NCBI GenBank assembly: GCA_023512835.1
Contig: CM042092.1
Coordinates: 26,237,543 to 26,301,542 of the forward strand
DNA: 64,000 nt
Origin: Taxillus chinensis
Lineage: Eukaryota; Streptophyta; Magnoliopsida; Santalales; Loranthaceae
Direction: 5' to 3'
The notes under the pieces were generated by a model, which was not told where the DNA came from, did not search any database, and saw nothing but the letters and a program-made list of their open reading frames with translations. Numbering within the stretch: the stretch's first letter is position 1; every line of letters starts with the position of its first letter. Shown in pieces: positions 55,127-64,000 of this stretch. The position numbers were made by a program, and so were the translations under genes.

Positions 55127-55737
55127 CTATGACCTCATCGTTGCCAGCCGACTCATCGTCTCCCGTTCCTTAATGGCACGATGGGCCACCACGGCCCCTG
55201 GTCTTCTACTTAGAGCATCTGCCACCACATTACCCTTCCCAGGGGTATACATCGTATCAAACCGGAGCCGTTGCGGTACTCCACCCGCCGCCTCTGCTGA
55301 GGTTCGGTCTCCCAGGAAAGATATCTTGCATGACTCTTGTGGTCGTATATACCACAAATTTCTCCCCGAGGAGATAATCCTCCCAGCTCTTTAAAGCAAA
55401 GATCCTGTAGCTTAACTCCAAATCATGCGTGGGATAGTTCCGCTCGTGTGGTCTCGACTACCTAGATCCATAAGCGATCACTGCAAGCTGCGTCGACCGC
55501 GACCGGTCCCACCTAGAAGCATCACAATACACCTCGAAAGCCACACCCTCTGTGGGAGAATCAAGATAGGTCTTGAGGTCAATCGTGCCTTTAGCTCCAT
55601 GAAAGCACTCTCGCACGCGTCGGACCAAACAAAAGGAACTCCCTTCCTCGTCGGGTGTGTCATAAGAGTTGCCGACAGGGAAAAATCCTCCACAAACCTC
55701 CAGATAGTAGCCTGCCAAACCAAGGAAGCTACGAATC
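55127..55737 (-). pseudogene. Chromovirus RNase H remnant
   Basis: Motifs include RSFLGLAGYY near 55720, YCDASRWDRSRS near 55520 and, in the 55357-55127 frame, DTMYTPGKGNVVADALSRRPG, the end of the Ty3 RNase H domain. At least three frame changes are needed to read it. It follows RT directly. Confidence 0.88.
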
Positions 55738-56390
55738 TCAAGCACTTTTGTGGGCCTCTTCCACGACCTGACCGCCTCGATCTTCTCGGGATCCTTTGTG
55801 ATACCCTCCGAAGATACCACATGCCCCGAAGTGCACACTGTTACCACGGAAGTCATATTTCGTGAACTTCGCGTACAACTTTGTGCTCCCGCAAGGTCGC
55901 CTGACACACTGCAAATGCTCCTCATGCTCCCTCTTGGTCGTTAAATAGACCAAAATATCGTCGATGAACACCATAACGAACATATCTAAATATGGAGCAA
56001 ACACGTGGTTCATGATCCCGCAAATTCTCTTGGGCATTCGTGAACCCAAACGGCATCGCGATCCACTCATAATGCCCATAACGACAGGCGAACGCGGTCT
56101 TAGGGATATCTGCCTCCTTAAGCCTCGGCGGTGGTACCGGATCTCAAGTCCATCTTGGAAAACCATCTCGCGCCTCGACAACGATCGAACAGGATCATCG
56201 ATCCTCGGCAATGGATACATGTTCTTCACGGTCACTGGTTCGGCTTAGGTGGTCCCATACACGGCCGAGTGAACCATTCGCCTTCTTGGCGAACAACACT
56301 GGAGCGCCCACGGTGAGCTACTCAAGCCTAATAAAGCCCCGTTCCAATAGATAATCTATTTGTCTCTTGGGGTCTCTAAGCTCTGTCGGT
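55738..56390 (-). pseudogene. Chromovirus reverse transcriptase remnant
   Basis: Upstream of 56235 the minus strand shows RQIDYLLERGFIR and GAPVLFAKKA, then the 56235-55738 frame begins MTVKNMYPLPRIDD and carries [13 protein letters not shown] (catalytic IDD) with KREHEEHLQ. The substrate-binding middle part is frame-shifted near 56160-56050. It would copy element RNA into DNA in the particle but cannot be made intact. Confidence 0.9.
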
Positions 56391-57010
56391 GCCGTCTTTT
56401 AGGCCGCTAACCTGATCGGTATTGTCCCCAGGAAACAACTCGATCGAAAACTCTACCTCCCTCACGGGTGGCAAGCGACCAAATCCTCGGGAAACACGTC
56501 AGGGAGCGATCTACAATGGGTGGCAAAACGGCCTTCCCCTCTCTCCTCCTATCAACCGGCTGTGGTGGCTAGCGGTGGGTCACGTCACCCCGCCCATGCC
56601 TCGAAGGTCCCAACTGCATGCCTCCTTGGTCCTCTCACCTACAAAGACACCCGCGTGCCCTACGGTGTGAGAAACGTCGGCACGTTGTCGAAAGCAATCA
56701 ATCTTGGCCTCCACGAAAACCAACCAATCCATACCCGGGATAACATGAAAATCATCTAACTCCATGATATACAAATCACATAAGAGGTTAACAACCCCAA
56801 GTGTTACGCAAGCACGCCAGAGATACTCTCGAGTATCACGATTCCACCCAAAGGTGAAGCGACCATCATAGAGTGACTACCGTCTCCTGGTCCAACTCGA
56901 GCCGACCATCGTAGCATACGAAATAAAAGAATGGGTAGTCTTAGTATCAATAAAAGCCGAATAGATAGTATGAGAAATGATAATGGTACCTCTCAACCTG
57001 AAGGTCCTGC
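56391..57010 (-). pseudogene. Chromovirus protease remnant
   Basis: The active-site region reads FIDTKTTHSFIS on the minus strand (56951-56919): the Asp-Thr is kept but the Gly of the invariant D-T/S-G is Lys, which should abolish the fold of the active-site loop. Downstream, 56774-56580 encodes MELDDFHVIPGMDWL, the conserved DFDVILGMDWL-type motif. A stop separates the two. Confidence 0.87.
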
Positions 57011-58826
57011 TCCTGCCTCATCCCTTTGGTGGAACCTGCTCTCTCTGTTTGGTAAGGGCAAAAGTCCTCCCTCATGGCCCTGGCACTAGCACGGCCCATT
57101 GGGGCCTTGCCACGGATCAACATGACCACTGTGCCTCCCGGCGGGGCTGCTGCACCGCAGTCGCGTCTGCGTGCTCTGTGTCGCCGGCACCGACCTACGA
57201 GACGAGCCCCGCTCCTTTGTCCACTGCTCTCTCGGACGAGGGCCTACGGGCTGGTCGCCTAAGGTAACACGTTCCCTAGCTCCGTGTCCCCTTCCCGCGT
57301 CGGAAGCATGTCGTCCTTTTCCTCGGGCGGTCTCCCGGCAAATGTCCGGTCGAACCACAAATCCAACAAGTGCACGACCTCCAGTAGCCAAACTCTCATG
57401 GGGTCCCACGCCTGGTCGGAAACCCTGCACCTGCCTCCTCTCGGGGCAAGCGACCTTACTCTCCCACTCTGCCTCTTCTTGCTCGGACCTGCCAAACCGC
57501 CCGGCCCTGGGCTCTGCTCTGATCTTGACCTCGCTCAATAATGAGTGCACTTGTTGATCGCCTCCCGTGGCTGGTCATTTGCATTGGTTCAAGGTGTCTT
57601 TTTAGAGATGGCCTCAAGCCATGAATAAAATCCTACGTCTTACGGGCTTCCTTTTCCCAAGCCTCGAAAAACAAACGCCCTAAATACGCGAAGGCTTGCG
57701 CGTACTCGTCCACCGTTTGCTACCTGCTTTGAAGCTCGTAATACTCTCTCCGTCGGGCATATTGTATCGAGATGGGAAAATACTCCCCAAAGAAGGCTCA
57801 GCAAACTCTCTCCCGGCTCACTGCTGCCGTGGTAAGCTCTCGTGGATTCCCGCCACCTGCGTGGGATACCCAACAAGATAGTGCGTTGCCGCTGCGCCCG
57901 CTCCTCGTGGCACCCGGTCGTCTCGAAGATGTCCTCTGTCCGTCTAATCCAGTCCTCGGCTGCCTACGGCCCCGAACCATCCTCAAAAGTCCTGGGTGCA
58001 TATTTGAAGCTGTCCGACCGGTCCACTCCTCGTCGTGCGGCTCTATCACGACCTCCTGCTGGTGCACATTCACACCACCCTCGCCTCTTTCTTGAGCTGT
58101 GCCAGGCGTGCCTGCAGGGCCGCTTTTTGCCTCTTCGGCTCATTCACCTCTCTAGCCATATCCCTCATCGAGCCCTGCCTACCCTACATGGCCTCCCCGA
58201 AGCCGAATCAACACTGAGCCAAATCAGGTCCCACAACGAGGAGGCGACGATGCATGTTTCGGGCTTTGCCTCCTGGTGTCCCGACTCTATCGTGGGCTCC
58301 TCTGCCGGGCCTTGGCCTCGGACAACTCTCCTCGGTGGTGCCATCGCACCGGCCGCAACAACAAGTAACAAACGATCAATACTAGTTCTACGCCAGCCTG
58401 ACAACCATCAAAGGCACATTCGACTCGTAGGTTCTCACCACACGACCCGTAGGTCTCTGACCATGCATATAACATCGTGTCCCCCTCGGGGTACACCACA
58501 TGACCCGTGGGTCCATAACCATGCATATAGCATTGTGTCACCCCTCGGGGTACACCACAATCAAGTCCTGGCTCTCACGGCCACGTGCCGTCTCGGCACC
58601 AAATGCGATCATATCACACACACAAGGATAAACTAGTGCCCTACGTGCATGCGAAGCAAACCACTAGCAATGCACCCCATCCCCATGTATGCTCCTAGGA
58701 TGATGCGACATCAAAATAACCTAGAACACATGTAAGGATTGCGTTGATCGGCGCCCTCCCTACAGTTTTCCAAGTCACATGGAATCAATTAACCACCCCT
58801 CGCTAACCTAGGTCCACTACACCATG
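57011..58826 (-). pseudogene. Chromovirus gag remnant
   Basis: Just inside the primer site lies a leader with a 60-base tandem duplication (58441-58560). The Gag core is spread over frames: WIRRTEDIFETTGC-like near 57950, MLGIPRRWRES (57876), an AFFGEYFP-like motif near 57800, TVDEYAQAFAYL near 57710 and DFIHGLRP near 57620, matching the Retrotrans_gag order. The C-terminal part 57550-57086 is Arg-, Gly- and Ser-rich; I could not find an intact CCHC knuckle. The large plus-strand frame 57842-58636 is its antisense shadow. Confidence 0.8.
58441..58560. repeat. 60-bp tandem duplication
   Basis: 58441-58500 and 58501-58560 share GACCCGT, CCATGCATATA, CATTGTGTC-like and CTCGGGGTACACCACA with few differences. 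Confidence 0.88.
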
Positions 58827-58839
58827 CTCGATACCAACT
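58827..58839 (-). other. Primer binding site, initiator tRNA-Met type
   Basis: The minus strand reads TTGGTATCGAGCA next to the LTR edge, a variant of the TGGTATCAGAGC site common in chromoviruses. Confidence 0.8.
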
Positions 58840-59897
58840 TGTCACGCCCCCAAATTCCGGGGAACCCGAAACTAGGAACATGACTTCCTCTTGCCCGCAC
58901 CCGAAGGTCGAGGGGTTGGTGACTAGCACCAATGGAGACTACACCGTGGTGTTGTCTCAAATATCTGACCCGCGCACGGCGCACATTACATCATCAAGTA
59001 TGCAAATACAACGTCCACGGACCCATGTCGGGATATCACACAAAACAATATAGAATATAATACTGTATCATACATTAGAGTAGTGGCGTCCTCTTGGAAG
59101 AAAGTCCTCCACTAGTCTTGGGTCACACTGAAAAAGGTAAACAACAAGTAGGGGTGAGCGACAAGCTCGGTAGGTGACCCCAATACTCCACATCATGCAA
59201 ACATACAAGTCTATACTACGTACTCGTGTACTACAGTGCCTGTGTAGTGTCATAATCATCAGGACTCGACTGCAAACAAACATCGGGACCGGCTTGCCTT
59301 ATAGGACGGCTTGTCCACGATCCTCAACAGGATTCCGACTCGGGACACTCGGCCTTACCCACGGGCCTATATGCCGGACAGTGCCACAGGCCGCCATGGC
59401 GCATATACTGCCATGGGCACAACACAATATGCCCGGCCCACGGTGCCCACACGGGCCTGCCGTCGGCGCACATGCCTCCCCGTCGACCACATAACATCAT
59501 CCGTGCTCACGGTGAGAACCCGACAAGTCATGGAACTCGAGTCCCAAATCCGCAAACCAACATACCAACACCAATATGGTTTTAAGGTGTACAACACTCC
59601 CTTTAGAAGCTCAGCCGGTCTTCACAAGTCGATCCTCATTCCTTGACTAGGAAGGAGATACCCAACGACTATTTTCTTATGATAAAAGTCCCGGCATTGG
59701 GTCTCCATATCATAACTAAGATAATCGATTTTTGGGGATTTTTAGAGATGTTTAACCCCACTTGCCAAAAATTCACTTCTATGAAAAAGCTGGATTTTTT
59801 TGAGATTTTATACTAAATCCCAATTTTCACATTTTGAAAGAGTGGAAATTTAATTTTCTAGTATTTTTCTTTGAATCTAAATGGGTGGTATTTCGTT

Positions 59898-59951
59898 ATT
59901 TACATTGTATATTACTTAAATGTGTAGATGGGTATAGGTTACAATGTAAAT
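59898..59951. other. Conserved LTR hairpin
   Basis: Arms ATTTACATTGTA and TACAATGTAAAT around a 30-base loop. Confidence 0.8.
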
Positions 59952-60059
59952 AGTCTAGTCCAGTGTCCGATTACTTTGTTGGAGCTGCGACTAGTAGCAC
60001 GAATCGGCGCACCTCGGAGACTCGTGAGTCGAGGCTGCGACTCGTAGGCTGCGTAGCGC

Positions 60060-60190
60060 GCCTCGAAGACTCAAGCGGGTCTTCGATCTTCGACCGGACT
60101 ACGAACTTGACCTACGAACTATGAACTACGAACCTTGACCCAACGACCCGGATCTTCGACCCTTCGACCCGGAACTTCGGATCTTCGTCA
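60060..60190. repeat. Variable ACGAACTATGAAC repeat block
   Basis: Shorter counterpart of 52310-52460 in the partner LTR, with TTCGACCCGGATC-type units; block length and unit order differ between the two LTRs. Confidence 0.78.
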
Positions 60191-61081
60191 TTCCGACCCG
60201 ATAATCCGCGCAGTGCGTTCATCGTCGTTTTGCCCGTTCTTAAATCTGGAATCAACCCAAAGAATCCCAGAGCACGCTCACAAACATGCATTTTATGCAA
60301 CAAACTACGATATATCTACCTCAAAATGCATCCGAACGCCTCTAAATCGCACAGAGTAATGTGAAATACGCACCAAATTTTAGATTTCCGAAATGCGGAT
60401 CTAAATCTAGATGTCCATGGTTGACTTCTCAACCCTCATGGAATATGCAATTAAACACCCCAGGATCACGAAACACATATTAAAGCCGATATAAAACGAT
60501 TCTTAACCACAGATCTTATCTTAAACCATTAGATCCAACCAAAATTGGATTTCCCCAAAACCTGGGGTTCATACTCAATTTAATAAATCATGATAAATTT
60601 GTGTAGATCCAAAACGAGAATCAAATAAAGAGTTTAAGGACACCTACTTGGAGTGATTTTTTGAGCTCCACGAACCCAAATCCCAAGGCACCAAGCTCAA
60701 GCTCTCTCTCTCTCAAAGCGCACAAACGTGATTGCGTAAAGTGAAATCTTCTTCTTTTTTCCTCTTTATTTATATTCTATCGGTCATTGACCAATAAGCC
60801 GACCTAGTCGATCCTAGTCAATCATTGACCTAGTCAATAATTGACCTCCAAGGTCCCGAACTCCAAATTGAGTCAAATTACGGTCAAACATTTCGAAATG
60901 ACCGCATAACACTTTATTAAATAATATCACACTCATATGACCGCTCAAATGCAAAGTCGACTAATAACCCCCAAAAGTCGACAATCGGGTCAAACGGGCC
61001 TCCGACTGAGAATCGGGCCCAGGGTACGGTCAAAATGCTCACATTGACGACTACATTTACCGATCCCAGGATAGTTGCATT

Positions 61082-62100
61082 CCCAAAACACACCTTACTA
61101 TGTATTGTCGGAAGATGGTTGCCCATGCTAATGATGACAAGCTCCTCATGCGATTGTTTCCAAGAAAGCTGGAGTGGGGCACCACTCCGATGGTACATTC
61201 AAGTGGAGGGAAATCATATCAAGACTTGGAGAAACCTCACAACAGCTTTCCTCACACAATCCAAACACGTCATGGAATTGGGCTGGACAGTTGGCTTTGT
61301 TAGCCTTTGAGAAAGGAGCTACTAAAAGCTTTAAAAGTCATGCTAGAATATGGAGGAGGCAACAAGAAGTTCAACCCCACTAAGCGAAAGGGAGTTGACT
61401 ACCATATTTCTCAAAACTTTGAAGGGTATACTATGAAAAGTTGATAGGTAACGTATCTAGCGACTTCTCGGATCTAGTGGCTTTAGGGAACGTATTAAAG
61501 ATGGTGTAAAAGAAGGAAGCTTTATGGTGATACGTCGGACACATCCAGAAAGTGCACGGATGGGGAAAAAGAAAGAACCGGATGTCCGATCAATACGACA
61601 AAGCACTCCTTTGTATTAAGCCAACTTTGGGACATACCCAGGTTGTATCTCACTTTGGATCCCATGCAAGGCCACTCCCAATGACAGCCTATGCGGTGCC
61701 AGCACCTCCATATTTAGCATATCAACCACAAGGGGGAGCTCCTTATCGTTTTCCACCAAATCCAACTCCCAACCATGCAACCAGAACCCAACAAGCCCTT
61801 GTTAGGCCGAGCCAAACCACCAATAGACGTAGGCAAGAATTCGATAAGATCCCTATAACCTATCTTAAAGAGCTATATCCACGACTCACGAAAGCCAAAA
61901 TGGCGGCTCCAATTCCAGCAATAGAAGTAAAACGGCCGCCACCGCACGGTACAAGTCGGAGGCCCGATGTGCTTATCACGACAATGGAGCGGGAGCACGA
62001 CCTTGAAAATTATTTTGCCCTCAAGAAAATTGTCCGGCGAGTTAGTTGGGGTGAAGTGGCTGGACTTTTCGAAGTCGTTCGGTGAGCCAAGTGTTGACTT
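61082..62100 (+). pseudogene. Tat/Ogre-like gag remnant
   Basis: The plus strand begins in mid-Gag with PKTHLTMYCRKMVAHANDDKLL, then after a frame change GAPLRWYIQVEGNHIKTWRNL and AFLTQSKHVMEL, the capsid core of Ogre/Tat Gag. The C-terminal frame 61552-62085 holds a Pro-rich stretch, then FDKIPITYLKELYPRLTKAKMAAPIPA and HGTSRRPD, usual near the end of Gag. The N-terminus was lost at the chromovirus junction. After 62100 the sequence goes to 3' non-coding, with no protease or RT. Confidence 0.87.
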
Positions 62101-64000
62101 AAACCTATTACCGAACATCCAAGCCAATAAATAATGGAGCCACAAAAATAAAATAGCCAGGTTTATGATGTTGTGAAAAAACTCTCCGGGGATGTGGCAA
62201 TTTTCTTTTATTTTGTGTGTTCAATTAACCCTGTTTTGTTTTATTAAGTTTATTCTACCCACAATTTTTTGTGTGCAACGTCCGTCACTTTACTTATTTA
62301 CCCTTTTGGCACGGGTAGTAGGTCCAAACCAGGGCATATCAAGCCAAGGAAACCTAAGCCATTTCAGTTCTACCTCAAACTCCAAGTAGATCGAGAAGAG
62401 CATGCCAGCATGAAAGACAACGAAACCGTCCCATGTCAAATTGGGGCACGGCAAAGTTCCTTCATCGTTGAAAGTTCCTTCTTGAGTAATTTGAGAAAGA
62501 CTTTGATTGTTTAAAATAAAGAGAGGTCATCTTTCACTACCTTGTGATACTACCCTCGCTAGCCCTTTGAGCCCGGCTAAATTCTTCCTTGTATATATAA
62601 CTTTGATCCATAGTTCACCCATCTTGGGGCTAGTTTTGAATGTCAAGATTCCACACATGGGCGATTATTGAGTAAAAGCAAACAAAAAAGGGAATGAAAG
62701 AAAAAAGAAATATTCTGAATATCCCAATCCACATTGGGACAATTTTGTGAAATGCCTTAACACTGGGGGTAGTGGTAAGAAAATCATTTGATCAATGGTA
62801 ATTCCCCACATCGGGGCAATTTTTTTGACAAAAAAAGGGGAGAATCTTATTTGAACTATGGATCACCACTAGCCTAGAATAAGTTTGAGCTTGTTATATC
62901 CCTTTCTTGATAAGCTCGGTAGCCAACATACGTTACGAGTCCTAAGAAAGTCCTCTCGGATTAAATAATCAAAGTTATTTCTCATATGCTCAATTCGGAA
63001 CAGTGTTACAGAAATCAAGGATGCAAGGTGGACTTGATGATAACCCACAAGGGTATCAAGGGTAAAATACAAAGCCACCTACAAAGTAGAAAGAACAATA
63101 AACAGAAAACAAGGTAGGCTTAGTGAAAACCCGAAAAGGGCACTAGGAACAAAGGTTAAAAGCCACAAAAGGAAGGTCAAGCACTCAAGGCCCGAGAGCA
63201 GCCAACATCGAGCCTTAAGACTAACACACTCAGGCACCCCAACAAATCCTTTCAAATCAAGTACCTACACCGCAATGCACCAAGATAATCCAACCAATAA
63301 GCGAAAACTACGATAAGTCCCTAAACCTCAAAAGTAAACAAACGGACAATATCTTAACCTAGCCCCGAGCACTAACTCAAACCATCGGAATTCCCATTCA
63401 ACTCGGTCACCCGAGGTCTCCTACCCTCAAATACAATTCCAAGGCCAAGATAAAAGCTATAACAAGATACCCCAAACACTATTACCTCTAGCGAGAAAAG
63501 GACAACAAGTTATGACTATACGTTGCATACTAAAAAAAAATCATTCTCATCAAAGCTTTGTTTCAATTCAAAATTTTGTATGTGTGTGTTTAAATAAAAA
63601 GCCTATTCCCAGTAGGGTTCCTCGGCCATGCTATTCAACAACTTTGGTCCAGCTAAATAACTGCTTACCCCAAGAGAATGTTGCCTCCAAAACTCAAGCA
63701 AGTTGTCCCTAGCAAAGCCAAACTTTGAGAGATCTATTAGATCATTTCCCCCGTCCAAAAAGTATCCAAGACCTTACCAACAGGTTAAGCTCCCTTAACA
63801 ACTTATGCAAACATCATCTATCAGTTCCATAACCATGCATTCATGCAAACATCGAGATACTTTAGACTTTTAATGTATGCATACATGCATCGTCATAAAA
63901 ATATCTAGCATCAAGCAATCATTATAGTAACATGCATCATCATGCATCATCACATATAACATTAAACCCGGGCGGTCCGGGTTTCCTATGTTTAAGCTTT
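62101..64000 (+). mobile_element. Tat/Ogre-like 3' region, no pol
   Basis: About 1.9 kb of non-coding sequence with CTACCTTGTGATACTACCC and GCCCTTTGAGCCCGGCTAA near 62540, the kind of segment found between the ORFs and the 3' LTR of Tat elements. Two short stem-loops (CCCAATCC-ATTGGG near 62725 and CCCCACATCGGGG near 62805) both run into CAATTTT. No 3' LTR is met before the window ends. The frames at 62192-62514, 62869-63078 and 63512-63712 show no domain. Confidence 0.6.

Larger units (their letters stand above)
58840..61081 (-). mobile_element. 5' LTR of chromovirus, truncated (2242 bp)
   Basis: TGTCACGCCCCC onward, matching 51068-53404. The last 55-60 bases of the LTR (TGACTATCTCTC to TTTACA in the other copy) are missing: similarity stops at about 61081 in GTTGCAT, where Tat/Ogre Gag coding begins. 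The hairpin is at 59898-59951, the variable block at 60060-60190 and a short (CT)n at 60702-60714. Confidence 0.9.

Noticed and set aside
57842..58636. 264-codon plus-strand ORF
   Set aside because: It is antisense to chromovirus gag, which has recognisable motifs on the minus strand. Openness follows from high GC content.

Overview
This 64 kb window looks like plant nuclear DNA, probably from an intergenic or heterochromatic block. It holds no recognisable host gene, rRNA or tRNA. The evidence is plant-type LTR retrotransposons (Athila-like and Tat/Ogre-like Ty3, a chromodomain Ty3 element, several Ty1/copia families), tRNA-Met, tRNA-Asp and tRNA-Arg type primer sites, a Tourist/Harbinger-like TIR element and long AT-rich stretches. 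The species cannot be named from the sequence alone. Nearly every coding stretch is a broken retroelement gene.

Layout. 1-1357: degenerate CTTCGACTCTACGA array. 1357-~4425: Athila-like gag-protease remnant, primer site and LTR, minus strand. ~4425-12360: probable copia remnant, minus strand, broken by a solo LTR (5118-6293, perfect TSD) and by two chromovirus-type LTRs lying head to head (7873-10664); its likely 5' LTR is 11940-12360. 12540-14245: an opposite-strand copia fragment. 14478-14765: a dispersed repeat. 14766-18690: AT-rich, unassigned. 18696-21235: copia remnant with its 3' LTR. 21300-21890: a second TCGAAGACTCG array. 21969-28890: Athila-like element with 3' LTR and most of pol but no gag. 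28946-30273: unclassified LTR-like block. 30588-32353: solo LTR of the chromovirus-type family. 32916-39538: SIRE-like copia element with perfect TSDs but a large deletion joining RT to the 3' LTR. 40601-44400: second copy of the 14.5 kb repeat, split by a block containing a small copia element with 113-bp LTRs. 45066-45959: Harbinger/Tourist-like element with a GC-rich core. 47430-47830: a 240-bp duplication. 48102-64000: Tat/Ogre-like element (LTR, Arg-type primer site, gag, 3' region, no pol seen) interrupted by a chromovirus with 2.3-kb LTRs (51068-61081).

How the parts relate. The history is one of nested insertion, solo-LTR formation and deletion. Three insertions have target duplications that can be read directly: GAGAT around 5118-6293, ATGGA around 32916-39538, TAA around 45066-45959. 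Several lesions hit catalytic codons: integrase Glu lost by frameshift near 26410, integrase Glu to Lys near 7645, protease Gly to Lys at 56940. The elements here are therefore probably immobile on their own.

No new defence or metabolic system is visible. The most interesting signals are in the LTRs: a near-identical CGGAGTAAGG repeat motif shared by a copia LTR family and a Tat/Ogre LTR, a 61-codon antisense ORF kept open in three copia LTR copies, and a hairpin plus hypervariable repeat blocks kept at the same place in four chromovirus-type LTRs.
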